From the NCBI RefSeq assembly GCF_000499845.2, contig NC_023755.2:30668698-30732697 (forward strand): a stretch of DNA of 64,000 bases. Reading direction: 5' to 3'. The notes under the pieces were generated by a model. It did not search any database, was not told where the DNA came from, and saw only the letters and a program-made list of their open reading frames with translations. Below are positions 1 to 11,750 of the stretch, piece after piece. The position numbers were made by a program, and so were the translations under genes. The stretch is from Phaseolus vulgaris. Taxonomy: Eukaryota; Streptophyta; Magnoliopsida; Fabales; Fabaceae. How positions within the stretch are numbered: position 1 is the stretch's first letter; each line of letters opens with the position of its first letter.

Positions 1-62
1 TCCAAACTGTTTTAACAGAAACATGGTAAAGCTCTTCGTGTTTGTTTTTACTTACAAAGTTC

Positions 63-1139
63 TTAACTGTAATATAACTTGAGGTGCGTGGCGTTCCAAG
101 TGCGAGGAAACGCCCCTCCTTCCCAAGTCTCTAAGCGGTAGGCGCCGTTCCCGAGCGCCTCGGTTATTCTGAACGGTCCCGTCCACTTAGGCGACAACTT
201 ATTCTCCATTTCGTACTGGTGGGCCTTCCTCATCACCAGATCGCCCTCTCTGAACTGTCTTGGCATCACCTTTGAGTTATATCTTCGTTCAATCCTTCTC
301 TTCACCGCCTCAGCTTTCAATCTCGCCTCCTCCCTGACCTCATCCAGTAGGTCCAGGTTCAACCTTCTCTCCTCATTCGAGTCTTCCTCCACGAAGTTCT
401 AGAATCTCGGCGAGCTCTCCTGGATCTCCACTGGAATCATTGCGTCGCACCCGTAAACCAAACTGAACGGGGTCTCATGGGTTCCTGACTGCTCGGTGGT
501 GTGGTACGCCCAGACTATACGGGGTACTTCCTCAGCCCAACTTCCTTTGGCTTTCTCTAGCCTTCTCTTCAAACCTCTTAGCAATACCCGATTGGCTGAC
601 TCTACTTGGCCATTCGTTTGAGGGTGCTCGACGGATGCAAATACTTGTTGAATTCCCACCCCTTCGCACAGCTTCTTCAACAGGTGACTTGCAAACTGAG
701 TCCCATTGTCCGACACCAGGCGCTTGGGCACACCAAACCGGCACACAATGTTCTTCCACACGAAACCCTCGATCTTGTGTGCGATGATCTGGGCCACTGG
801 TTCTGCTTCGATCCACTTGGTGAAATATTCAATCGCCACCACCAAGTACTTCATCTGCCTGATCGCCAGCGGGAATGGTCCCAGGATATCGATTCCCCAT
901 GTATGAAACGGCCAAGGGCTGTAAATCGACTTCAACTCCTCGGGAGGCGCCTTGTGCCAATCGGCGTGCTGCTGGCATTGTTTGCAGCACTGCGCATACT
1001 TCCTGCAGTCTTCTCTCATTGTTGGCCAGTAGTAACCTGCACGGAGGGTCCTGGCGGCCAGAGCTCGACCCCCGACGTGGCTTCCGCATACCCCTTCATG
1101 GAACTCTGCCATAATTCTTGTACATTTCTCGCCATGCAC
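63..1139 (-). pseudogene. integrase of element A
   Basis: Integrase with N-terminal HHCC zinc region (H-x-GVCGSH...CCKQCQQH), the catalytic core with WGIDILGPFP, VSDNGTQFAS and NGQVESANR supplying the D, D and E residues, and a C-terminal region ending in NATHLKLYYS at 63. A TAG at 399 (NFVEEDS continues after it) separates the core from the C-terminal part; element C has CAG at that position. It inserts the cDNA into the host genome when intact. Same gene order and nearly the same sequence as C. Confidence 0.9.
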
Positions 1140-3147
1140 ACATTCCAGGAGTGGGTGAGTGAACCCAAACCATTGTGAACTTGCTAGAATTCTTCTTTAT
1201 CTTCCTAGCCTCTGTCGGATCCAGCGAGAGAAGGCCATCCGCCAGGCATCGCTTGTACTGCGTTACCCAGGTGTCTGGCTCGTGTGTGGCGCAGACCTGC
1301 GTCATGTTCACCCTCTCCCCCCGACATGCTCTTATTCTCGGCGATCTCAAGGTTTCTTGAGTCAAAGACCTGTGACTCCTTGCCACTTTCTCCGTCGACT
1401 TGCTTACCTGAAGAACCAGGTGATCTGCCACAAATGCTCTAGGCGTCTTCAGAGTTTCTTGAATCACCGTCCTCTGCCTACCCCCCTTGCCCGAACTGGC
1501 GAGCTTGGCTAGCAAGTCAGCTCGGGCATTCTGCTCCCTGGGCACATGCACCACTTCAAAGGAGACAAAGGAACTCTTCAATTCCTGTACATACTCCAGG
1601 TAAGCCGCCATTTGTGGATCTTTAGCTTGGAACTCGCCTGTTACTTGTCCCGTGACTAACAGCGAGTCACTCTTAGCCATCAGCACCCTGGCTCCCATCT
1701 CCTTAGCCTGCAAGATACCGGCGATCAGCGCCTCATATTCTGCTTGATTGTTGCTGGCCTCGAAGGCAAACCTCAAAGATTGTTCGATCAGCACGCCGTT
1801 GGGCCCCTCCAAGATGACCCCAGCACCGCTACCCTGCTGGTTCGACGATCCGTCCACTGAAAGCACCCAACGGAAGTCATTCCCTTCAACTCGTGTCGCT
1901 TCAGACGAGAGCTCGACCACGAAGTCTGCGAAGATCTGCCCCTTGATCGGACCTCGGGGCTCATACTTAATATCAAACTCCGACAGCTCCACTGCCCACT
2001 TCACCATCCTTCCCGCAACATCGGGCTTCTTCAAGACCTTCTGGATGGGCAGGTCGGTCATCACCAGTATCGTGAAGCTATGGAAATATTGGCGTAACCT
2101 CCTTGCCGAAAAGACTACTGCCAGTGCAGCCTTCTCCAGGGCCTGATATCTCGTTTCGGGGCCCTGCAGCACCTTGCTAACAAAATAAATGGGCTTTTGA
2201 GCCTGATCTTGGTCTTGGGCGAGCACCGCACTCACCGCCCTCTCAGTTACAGCAAAATACAACCTGAGAGGGGTTCCCACCAGCGGTTTGCACAAAACCG
2301 GCGGGCTCGCCAGATACTCCTTAAGCTTGACGAAGGCTTCTTCACACTCCTTCGTCCAGGCAAACTTGTTATTCCGTCTTAAACACTGGAAATATGGATG
2401 GCCCTTCTCTCCGCTAGCCGACACGAAGCGAGACAGGGCGGCCATCCGACCTGTAAGCTGTTGTACTTCCTTCACAGTGGCCGGGCTCCTCATCGCCAAG
2501 ATGGCGGCACACTTGTCAGGGTTGGCTTCTATTCCTCTCTCAGTTAAGAGGAAACCCAAGAACTTTCCAGCCTCTACGCCAAAGATGCACTTCTAGGGAT
2601 TCAGCTTCAACCTAAACTTGGCGATCATAGTGAACAACTCATCCAAGTCCGCAACGTGCTTGCTTTTCTCTGGCGAGGTCACGACCATGTCATCCACGTA
2701 CGCTTGCACATTCCTTCCCAGCATTGGTGCAAGTACTCGATCCATCAACCTCTGGTACGTGGCCCCCGCGTTCTTCAGCCCAAAAGGCATCACCTTGTAG
2801 CAGTAGCACGATCTTTCGGTCATGAAGGCGGTCTTCTCTTCATCCATGGGATGCATCTTGATCTGGTTGTACCCCGAGAAGGCATCCAGGAAACTCAACA
2901 ACTTACACCCTGCGGCACTGTCCACCAGGGCGTCTATGCTTGGTAAAGGATACGAGTCCTTTGGGCAAGCCTTGTTCAGATCAGTGAAGTCGACGCACAT
3001 GCGCCATTTCCTGTTGCTCTTCTTCACTAGTACGACATTGGCCAGCCAATCAGGGTACTGCACCTCCCTGATATGGCCTGCAGCGAGGAGTTTCTGTGTT
3101 TCGTCTCTAATCGCCTGCCTCCTCTCCTCGTTGAACTTCCTTCTCCT
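1140..3147 (-). pseudogene. RT and RNase H region of element A, broken
   Basis: Reverse transcriptase with VDFTDLNKACPKDSYPLP, the SGYNQI block, MPFGLKNAGATYQRLMDRVL and the catalytic AYVDD near 2690-2702. A TAG at about 2594 splits the domain. It is followed by the first RNase H (YFAVTERAVSAVLAQ, LVMTDLP) and then a second RNase H (VLSVDGSSNQQGSGAG near 1850, NNQAEYEALIAG, HVPREQNARADLLAKLA), the double arrangement typical of the Tat branch. Near 1175 a 20-base deletion relative to C shifts the frame before the integrase. No working polymerase can come from this copy. Confidence 0.88.
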
Positions 3148-5463
3148 CTAGCGTACCAGTCTGACCTGATCGTCCATCGCCAAATGATGGCACAAGAAGT
3201 CGGGATCGATCCCGGGCATGTCCGAAGCGGACCATGCAAACGCATCCAGATGCCGCTCTATCACCTTGGCGATCTGGTCCTGGAGCTCAACCTCCAGAGA
3301 TCTTCCCAGCTTGAAGATCTTTCCTCCGATCTCTCTTTCGAGCCACTGCTCGACGGGTTTTGGCCTGGTTTCTCTGGCGATCACCGCCCTGGCGATTCCC
3401 AGCTCCCTCGCTTCCTCAGGGCGATTCCTCGCCTCTTCTTCCTCTAGATCGGCGTTCCCCTCCCCCAGCTTAGCATCCACCATCACCACGTCACTTCCGG
3501 CGGTCTCTTCTATTACCGTCGGTCTGGGCTTCACACCAGGAGGCGGGGTGGTTGTCACGTAACTCACCGACCTCTTGTTCTTCAGGCTATTCTCATAGCA
3601 CTTCTTCGCTTCTTTCTGGTCGGATTTGATGGTGATCACCACCCCCTCCATAGACGACAGCTGCACCTTCATGTGCCGGGTCGACGGTATAGCGCCTATT
3701 CTGTTGAGCGTGGGCCTTCCCAGCAGAATGTTGTATGCTGAAGGAGCGTTCACGACAAGGTACTTGACTCTCTCTGTTCTCGAACCCGCCTCATCTATAA
3801 ACGTAGTCCTCAACTCAATGTACCCCCTGACCTCCACCTGGTCACCAGCGAAACCATACAAACACCCTCCATAGGGCCTCAGCTGGTCAAGGGGTAGCTC
3901 CAACTGCGTGAAAGTCGGCCAGAACATCACGTCTGCCGAGCTTCCTTGGTCCACCAGAACCCTGTGGACCTTCCTTCCTGCTGTGATCAGCGAGATGACT
4001 ATGGGGTTGTTGTCATGAGGCACAACGTCCCAAAGATCTTGCTTTGTGAACGTAATGTCCACATCCGGCGAGTGGTCTTCGAACATATCCACCGTCATCA
4101 CAGACCTCGCATACTTCTTCCTCTGTGACGCGGTGCATCCACCACCCGAAAAACCTCCTGCAATGGTGTGGATTTCCCCGTGGGTAGGCATCTCGTGCTG
4201 TTGAGCCTCACCACCTGCTGGTTGGGAGCTCGACGCGCCCCCCGTCCTTCTATCCAGCAAATAGTCGTTTAGGAACCCGCTCTTGACCAGATCGTCGAGC
4301 TGGTATCCTAAAGCCAAGCAGGAATCCACGGTGTGGCCAAAGCCCTGGTGGAACTCACACCAGGCGTCTAGCTTTGGCCCCAGCACCTTGTCGCCCACCT
4401 TCTCGGGCGCCTTCAGCCTAGCTGATATATTGGGAATGGCGATCAGGTCCGCCAATCCCATGACAAACTTGTGCTTTGGCGGGCGATTGTACTCCCGGCG
4501 TACTGGTTGAGGGCGCCCTGGGCCCCTGCCCTTGTTCTTCCTTGGATCATAAGGATGGCGAGTCCTCTGATCCCTCCTGGCCGCCGCTGTCTCCAGCACC
4601 CTCTGTGGCTGGGCACGTGGCCTAGCGGGAGCCACGCTTCCCCTCTTCTCGGCGACCTCACTCTCATCGGCGATGTGGGCCACCGCAAGTCGCCTGACCT
4701 CAGCAAATGTGGCAGGGTGAGCCCTGATCAATGCCTCGCAGAATGGTCCCGGCAGCACGCCCTTCTTGAATGCGTAGACCAGCATCTCTTCGTCTTTGGC
4801 TGGCGAGCGGACCATCTGCGCCCCAAAACGATTCAGGTAGTCCCTGAGGGACTCTCCCTGATACTGCCTTATGTCGAACAAATCATAAGACACCCTGGGC
4901 GGTGCCTTGTTCACGATGTACTGCTCGACGAAGATCTTTGAAAACTGTTGGAAGTTGGTTATGTGACCCGTAGGCAGGCTCACGAACCATTCCAGCGCCG
5001 TTCCCTGGAGGGTGCTCACAAACATCTTGCAGTACACGGCGTCTGATCCTCCTGACAGCATCATCTGCGTATGGAACGTGGTGAGATGTGCCTCAGGATC
5101 CTCCACGCCGGTAAAAACAGCCTTCACAGGTACCACACTCGCAGGGATAGGCGTGTCGGTAATCGCCTGAGCGAAAGGCATAGGAAAAACGCGAGGCGAC
5201 GTTGACGGCGCGACCTCATCAGCGATTGGACGCCCTCGCTGCTCCTGAAGAGCTTGACGCAGTTCTTCAGTCACTCTGCTAAGCTCATCATTCCGGGCCC
5301 GAGAGGCGACCAGGTCCTCGTGCATTCTTGCCTGCTCTACACGCGAGGCTTCCACATTCGCCTGCAGCGAGCGCATGATTTCCATCATCTGCGCCATAGT
5401 CATGGCGCCTTCAGCAGCAACGGGCGCAACTGGACTTGAGCGGTTGCTTCTCATTTTTCTCAT
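3148..5463 (-). pseudogene. gag-protease of element A
   Basis: An open frame of about 770 codons from the ATG at 5463 (starting MRKMRSNRSS, as in C and F). N-terminal coiled coil (runs of E, Q, R), then the capsid-like Retrotrans_gag region with WFVSLPTGHITNFQQ and YLNRFGAQMV, a CEFHxxxGHxxxxC zinc-finger-like motif near 4340, and the aspartic protease motif VLVDQGSSADVMFW near 3925-3968. It ends at a TAG at 3148, just before the RT domain, where C keeps an open frame (CAA). Gag packages the RNA and the protease cuts the polyprotein. The stop is probably a later mutation rather than a designed gag/pol boundary, because C reads through the same place. Confidence 0.88.
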
Positions 5464-5854
5464 GAAAACTTGGCAAATCACAGAGAGCAATGAACAACAC
5501 CTTCTTCAGCGATGATCGATTCAGCGATCAATCGGTCAGAACTTCGCGAAACTTCGAAAGAAACCTCAAGAACACAACGAACCTTCACAAAAACCCGCAA
5601 CTCCACCAAAACCAACGCTTCTTCCACGAAAAACCAAACGAGCCAAAGAACTCAGATCTCACCGATCAAAACTCGCGTAAGCAGCAAAAAAACTTCACCT
5701 CACCGAACAAAAACCCAAACGAACGGTGGAAAACGCGAAATTACCGAACAGAACCTAGATGAACAGCGGACAATGGTTGCACCAGCACACAACCACACAG
5801 AAACTGCAGAAACCTCCAAGAACTCACGCTGCGGATGGGAACAGGTTTTACACG
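5464..5854 (-). other. 5' untranslated leader of element A
   Basis: A 390-base stretch between primer site and gag start, rich in short direct variants of GTTCGGTGA / GTTCGTTTGAG on the minus strand. F and C have equivalent leaders. No convincing ORF. Confidence 0.6.
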
Positions 5855-5872
5855 GCCCCACGGTGGGCGCCT
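5855..5872 (-). promoter_or_regulatory. primer binding site of element A (tRNA-Lys)
   Basis: Minus-strand AGGCGCCCACCGTGGGGC, two bases inside the LTR end. It matches the complement of the 3' end of plant tRNA-Lys except at the first base (A instead of T opposite the terminal tRNA adenine). Matching is from memory of the tRNA sequence. Confidence 0.8.
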
Positions 5873-5874
5873 GA

Positions 5875-6760
5875 TGATCCTGCCTGTTGACCAAAACGTT
5901 GGAGCTTTGCCTCGTCAAACTTGGATCGACGTATGCGCCGTGTCAGCCTCCGTCCTTCACCGCGATCCACCTCAAGAACCTGCAAAAGACGAAACGGCGT
6001 CGCTGCGGCCGATCGCGCTCCGACGCCCAAGTCAGCGACTGAACCACCAATTACTTAAGAGTAAAACTCAAGAACTCTAAGGAACCGTGACCAGTTCTCC
6101 CTCAGTATACTCAAGACTCGCAAGCGTAAAGAAGACAATCTGAACGTGCGTACCTCAGAAGTTCGTTGGAAACTCTTATATACCTGGACACTTTCTCTCT
6201 CCTGGCAGTTACACATCTGGACACGTGGCTCGCATCCAGCTGTACACGTGCCATCATCTGGAGCATCCTTGACTTGGGCGCTACTTCTGACTCTTCTTTG
6301 GCTAAGTTACTTATGCATGGTATACTCAGTGCATAGTTGCCTTGGAGCGTGATCTCTTCTGGGTGGCGAGTTCGGGTGCCTTCGTACACACCTTCCCTGT
6401 GGTCTCGCTGGCCGCCTTCATGATCTGCACCGCCTGTGTCACCGTATATGCTCAAGTAAGCTGTCCCCCGACCTCATCCTCTGGCCAGCTGGGAAGTGTC
6501 TATCTGCCTTCATCTTCGGCGATGCCCTTGTTTCGGCGATCTCTAATCACTTGGTCGCCTGGGTTCACATCTGGCGACTTCATCTTCAACTTGGTGACCG
6601 CCGGTTTAGGCATGATGGAGATCGGAGCACGCCAACTTAATAACTGGCGACCACGCGAACCCCCCGACTTCCTCCCCTTCCGCCAGCCAGGTGCCCCATC
6701 CAACACGCCTATATAATAGCTCGACGCCACGTCATTACTCCCGACTACCAGGGCGGTACA
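5875..6760 (-). repeat. 5' LTR of element A
   Basis: About 886 bp, starting TGTACCGCCCTGGTAGTCGG and ending GGCAGGATCA on the minus strand. It is clearly related to the LTRs of elements C and F. A TATA-like TTATATA lies near 6174-6181 (read here on the plus strand) and two CACGTG boxes lie at 6222-6227 and 6245-6250, upstream of it in element orientation. Confidence 0.9.
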
Positions 6761-6838
6761 GAGGATAAGAAAAGAAAATTGGCGGACCTCCTGGCCAAAT
6801 AAAGGGTTGCTGCCACTGGGACGAGTCTTTCGATACCC

Positions 6839-7714
6839 TTGGCTCCTTCTACATCAACTGCCCCGGCGCCTCAGCCCATTAATCCGGCCCCTGCTGCTAG
6901 TGAACTCAGGGAGGTATTGCCGGTAGAATCGGACGATGAGGATACTTGCATCGGCCTGGTCTGTAAGCGACTAAGGGTGGGCGTATCTACAGTGCCCTCA
7001 ACTTTTGTTTCAGCTGGTGCTCCGACCTTCATAGATCATCCTCCTAGTGCCTTTTCCCCCCTTCTTGCTGCCTTGGAGGGTGGCGGAGAGAGTGCTACTA
7101 GAAGTAAAGAGACTGACTCCCCCACGTCCCTCCCTCTACTGTTCAGACAGGCGCTTAATCACTTCCGAAGCTGTGAGGCCGAAGGTCTAGACGATAATCT
7201 CCTCTCGGATCGTGTTTCTCCCAACTAGGCACTTGCCAGGACGCAAGCTTTCAGGGACCTTGAGGCAAAAATCGCGAAGGTGGAGGAGGATTTTGCTGCC
7301 AGGGCAAAGGTCTTTGCCAACCACGAGACTGCTCTGTACTTGGAGGTAGCAAACCTTCGTCATATTGAAAAAGACGTCAAGAAGGCCCTTCAAGACAAGA
7401 GCATGGAGGCAGTCGAATTGGAGGCCAAGATCTTGCCTCTACGTACCCACAAAGTCGAGCTGGATGACCTTGTGGTCGAGCTGAAGGGGAAGATGGCTGA
7501 TCTAGAGAGTAAGAGCACACAGCGCGAGGTCCTCCTAGGGAAGGTCGAGGGTGAGTTGGCCGAGAAGACTGAATCCTTCAGGAGGGCTGAAGAGGAGCTT
7601 CTCAATGACGCTATTGCGGCCTACGGCGAGGGGTTCCAAGATGTTGTCACTCAGTTCACCTGCGCATACCTGACACAGATCCCTCCCTCTTTGATGAGTC
7701 CTAATGCGTCGTGA
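6839..7714 (+). pseudogene. antisense coiled-coil ORF of element B
   Basis: Runs opposite to B's gag-pol, in its 3' region. One frame from 6839 to 7714 broken by a single TAG at 7226-7228. The first part is Pro/Ala/Ser rich with an acidic patch (ESDDEDT); the second is strongly coiled coil (many E, K, L, including LLGKVEGELAEKTESFRRAEEEL). The same layout is seen in element C's antisense ORF, where a LGKVEKARDDAMAELAEANK block matches. Its N-terminal part is cut off by element A at 6761. No enzyme motif seen; function unknown. Confidence 0.7.
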
Positions 7715-7849
7715 ACGGTCAGATCGAGCCATGAGGATGATTCTCTTTAACTCTATTTTGTAATCAACCAAACTTTTTGTGTGGATACTTCATAGGCATT
7801 TATTTCTTTATAACTGTTGTTGTCTTGTTTGGTTGTCTGTATGTGCGGA

Positions 7850-8402
7850 GTTTTGATACGTGAGAGGGGGCGTAGAACTTCGCTTTCTTGACGTTGGCTA
7901 CCCTACAGGGGCGGCTACTTTCTTAATTTTCATCCTTGCCATATAGGGTTAGGGTGTAACTGGGAATCCGATACTCTCACCATACCTTCTTTCGTCTTGG
8001 TGTGTTCACGTGAGAGGGGTTTAACTAGGGGCAAATTACCTCCATTTTTTGAGCGATGTCCCAAGGAAGGAGGTTGCTTTAGTATTTCCCGAACCATGTT
8101 CTTTTCTTGCACCAGAGGGGCTTATTGGGAAGACCAAACTGCCTCTACTTCTCTGGGCGTCACCTCGGGAGAAATGGTTCCTTTATCTTTAACGAACCAT
8201 ATCGCTCTCGTACTGGGTGATTTCTCGCAAGAGGGAGACTCCCTTCGGGGAACCATACTGCTTCCGCTCTTGACCACCACCGCAAGGGAGAGGGTTATTT
8301 ATTTCCGCGAACCGTACTATTCTCGGACTTGGTGAACTTACGTAAGAGGGAGATCCACTCGGGAGACCATATTGCTTATACTCTTTACTTTATTACTACA
8401 AG
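7850..8402. repeat. degenerate tandem repeats in 3' region of element B
   Basis: Loose copies of a unit containing GAGAGGG, a run like GGGGAACCATA, and TTCCGCTCTT recur here and continue after the solo LTR (9430-9560). Such 3' tandem arrays are common in Tat elements. No ORF. Confidence 0.6.
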
Positions 8403-9424
8403 TGATGTGATTCCAATAGCCACATAGAGAAAGGTTCTTGACCTTCTTAGGAATCACCTTGAGTTGGACATTATAGAGGCACTTTTCTTAGAGTTGGATC
8501 ATTGTTCTAAGACAAGAACTCACCAAAAACTAGTACCAAATCCCAAACTCATTTGGATGAACCAATTATAGTCAAATTGAACCGAACAAAAGAGCAAGAA
8601 AAGCAAAGGAACAAGATGAATGGACTGAAATATAAAACTGCCGAACCAAAACTCATAAAAACAGCAAGAACACCAAACCAAAACTCAAGAACACAAGCTA
8701 ACAAAAACAATAGAAAGAGGAGAAAGGAAGGAGAGAAGAATTGCTCATGAAGATGGAAAGAGGATGGATGATCTCGCCACTAGAAGTGTGGAATGCTCCT
8801 AGATGAGAGTGATGCCGCCACTTGAGGACTCCATTGATCCATAAAGATAAGACTAGAGAAGAAGGCTCAAAGCTCTCCAAAGATCACTCAAAATTTGAGT
8901 ATAGTTTTCTTAGATTAATTCCAATCTGAATTTTACAAAGGAAGCACCTCTATTTATAGCCTAAGGTGCTGAAAAATAGGTGGGAAATTTCAAATAAACT
9001 CATTTGAAATTCCCACCAAAAACAAGTCACATGGGAGGTGTGACCTTTTTCTACTATGACACCTCCCAAAAGCTACACCTACACCACTCTCCTAAGTCAC
9101 ATGGGTAATGTGACTTTATTTTACATTTTCACACTCCTTTATTTAATAACCACACCTCCTAAAACTATACAAGAGTATTTCAAAGCTTGGCCTTGCCCCT
9201 CATGGGATGGACTTGGGCTCTTTGGGCTTTGGCCTTCTTGGGCTTGGGCTTGGGCTTGGGCTTGGGCTTGGGCTTGGGCTTGGGCTTTGGGCTTTGGGCT
9301 TGGGCCTCATCTTTATTTTATGTCTTCTTTTAATTTTGAGAAGACTAGAAGGAAGAACTTCAAATGTGAGGGTGGATGTCCTCTTCCTCCATTAATAAAA
9401 GCCTCATTTATTTGATTCTCATCA
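8403..9424 (-). mobile_element. solo LTR of the element H family
   Basis: A 1022-bp LTR, the reverse complement of the H LTRs at 57682 and 61358, flanked by a perfect 5-bp duplication ACAAG (8398-8402 and 9425-9429). The internal part was lost, presumably by LTR-LTR recombination. It has an expanded TTGGGC/GGGCTT hexamer array at about 9237-9305, longer than in H. Confidence 0.93.
9235..9305. repeat. GGGCTT hexanucleotide microsatellite
   Basis: About nine to ten copies of GGGCTT with a few T insertions, inside the solo LTR. The homologous stretch in element H has fewer copies. Confidence 0.9.
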
Positions 9425-9665
9425 ACAAGGGAGAGGTTCATTTATTTCCGTGAACCGTACTACTCTCGAACTTGGTGAACTTACGTAAGAGGGAGGTCCA
9501 CTCGGGGAACCATATTTCTTCCGCTCTTTACTTTATCACTACAAGGGAGAGGTTCATTTACTTTGCAATGTACTTTAACTGAATAACTTTTATTTGGGGT
9601 GACCTCGTTAAAAAACCCTTTCAAGGGAAAAAGAGTGTCCCCATAAACGTGTACAAGTGCAAGAT
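9425..9665. repeat. continuation of element B 3' repeats up to the integrase stop
   Basis: Resumes with the duplicated ACAAG and the GGGAGAGGTTCATTTA unit; the unit occurs near 9428 and near 9544. The last 60 bases lead to the integrase stop. Confidence 0.6.
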
Positions 9666-10730
9666 TTAACTAAAGTAAAATTTTAGGTTGGTCGCATTCC
9701 AAGTGCGAGGAATCGTGCCTCCTTCCAATGTCTCGAGCCTATACGCCCCATTTCCGAGGGCCTCCATTACTCTGAAGGGACCGGTCCACTTGGGGGATAA
9801 CTTGTTTTCTAACTGGTATGGTTGAGCCTTCCTCATCACCAGGTCGGCGACCTGGAATTGCCGAGGTCTCAACTTAGAGCTGTACTTGTATTCCACCCTC
9901 CTTTTCAAAGCTTCAACTTTGATATTTGCTTCTTCCCTCACTTCGTCCAGTAGGTCCAAGTTCACCTTTCTTTCGTTGTAAGATTCCTCGACTACGAAGT
10001 TCTGGAAACGCGATGAGTTCTCCTGGATTTCTACTGCGATCATAGCGTCAGAACCGTACACCAAATTATATGGTGTTTCCTTGGTTGTAGATTGAGGGGT
10101 GGTGTGATAGGCCCACACGATTCTAGGAACTTCTTCTGCCCAAGTCCCTTTGGGTTTGTCTAATCTTCTTTTTAGGCCCCTGAGCAGAACTCAGTTGGCC
10201 GACTTGACTTGTCCGTTCGTCTGGGGGTGTTCTACTGACGCAAACACTTGCTTTATTCCCAACTCTGTACATAGCTTACCCAGTCGTTGGCTTGCGAACT
10301 GGGTACCATTATCAGATACTAACCTCTTCGGGATCCCGAAACGACACAGTATGTTCTTCCACACAAAGTGTTGAACCTTGTGGGCTGTAATCTGTGCTAC
10401 TGGTTCGGCTTCGATCCACTTCGTGAAGTATTCTATGGCAACCAAGAGGTACTTCATCTGCCTTATCGCCAAAGGGAAAGGACCCAGAATATTGATTCCC
10501 CATGTATGGAATGGCCATGGGTTGTATATCGATCTCAACTCTTCTGGGGGCACATTGTGCCAATCAGCGTGTTGTTGGCACTGCTTGCATCGTTGGGTGT
10601 ATCTTGTGCAGTCCTCCCTCATGGTTGGCCAGTAATATCCTGCACGGAGGGCTTTCGACGAGAGAGATTGGTCACCGATGTGGCTATCGCATATTTCTTC
10701 GTGTAGTTCTGCCATGATGCGCGTGCTCAT
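9666..10730 (-). pseudogene. integrase of element B
   Basis: HHCC zinc region (ELHEEICDSHIG...RCKQCQQH), core blocks WGINILGPFP (the first catalytic D has become N), VSDNGTQFAS and NGQVKSAN (the expected E has become K), then a stop near 10190 and a C-terminal half from 10118 to 9666 ending NATNLKFYFS. Two of the three catalytic acidic residues are changed, so this copy is inactive even apart from the stop. Confidence 0.87.
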
Positions 10731-10776
10731 GTGGCATTATCACTCCAGCAACCGGATACCTGCTTATTCTGGGCGT

Positions 10777-11750
10777 TTACATCGTTTCCTGCGTTAACGA
10801 TCGATGACTCCTCCTCGTCCCTTTCGAAGTGTCAACGTGCTGGATCTCTGCCATTTTTTCCATGATCGTTCGAGGTGTCTTCAGGGTTTCCTGAATCACC
10901 GTCCTCTGCCTGCCCCCCTTGCCCGAACTGGCGAGTTTTGCAAGCAAGTCAGCTCGGGTATTTTGTTCTCTTGGTACATGGACTAACTCGAACACGTCGA
11001 ATGATTCTTTCAGCACCTGGACGTACTCTAAATATGCGGCCATCTGAGGGTCTTTAGCTTGGTACTCTCCTGTGACCTGTCCTGTACCTAACAAAGAATC
11101 ACTTTTTGCCAACAATCCCCTCGCTCCCGCGATCAGGGCCTCGTACTATGCTTGGTTGTTACTGGCTTTGAAAGCGAAACGGAGGGCCTGCTCGATTAGC
11201 AACCCATCCGGACCTTCCAAAATGACACCTGCTCCACTACCTTGTTGGTTTGAAGAACCATCTACTGAGAGTACCCACTTGAAATCTGCCCCTTCTTGAT
11301 GGGTGGCTGCTGAGAAGAGTTCCAACACGAAGTCGGCATAGATCTGGTCCTTGATGGGGCCCCTGGGTTCATAATGTATGTCAAACTCAGAGAGTTCTAC
11401 CACCCATTGTGCCATTCTTCCCGCCACATCTGGTTTCTGTAAGACTTTGCGGATTGGAAGGTCCGTCATTACCATGATGGTGAAACTTTGAAAATAATGA
11501 CGGAGCCTTCTAGCTAAAAATACTACTGCTAAGGCCGCTTTTTCCAAGGCCTGGTATCTTATTTCGAGCCCCTGCAACACCTTATTGAAGAAATAAATTG
11601 GTCTTTGTACCTAGTCCTGCTCCTGTAATAGGACCAAGCTGATAGCTCTTTCTGTAACCGCAAAATACAAGTGGAGTGGGGTACCTAGCTCGGGTTTGCA
11701 CAATACTGGAGGGCTGGCTAGGTACTTCTTCAAATTTTCGAAAGCCTCCT
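10777..11750 (-). pseudogene. end of RT and both RNase H regions, element B
   Basis: Resumes at 11750 after element E with FENLKKYLASPPVLCKP and YFAVTERAIS, then the first RNase H (RRLRHYFQSFTIMVMTDLP) and the second RNase H (VLSVDGSSNQQGSGAG, then DSLLGTGQVTGEYQAKD and VPREQNTRADLLAKLAS). Stops near 11610, a short deletion near 11130 and a stop at 10777 break it. Confidence 0.85.

Larger units (their letters stand above)
1..6760 (-). mobile_element. Tat-lineage Ty3/Gypsy element A, cut by window edge
   Basis: A minus-strand LTR retrotransposon with its 5' LTR at 5875-6760, a tRNA-Lys primer site, gag-protease, RT, two RNase H regions and integrase in the order expected for Tat elements. The 3' LTR lies left of the window. 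Its right end TGTACCGCCCTGG (minus strand, starting at 6760) directly abuts element B inside B's antisense reading frame, so A is nested in B; the target duplication on this side should be GAGGA (6761-6765), but its partner is outside the window. The coding region is broken by several stops and one 20-base deletion, so this copy is inactive. Confidence 0.92.

Noticed and set aside
606..1178. Long plus-strand reading frames over element A's integrase
   Set aside because: They are the reverse shadow of the conserved integrase frame; the same shadow occurs opposite C's integrase.
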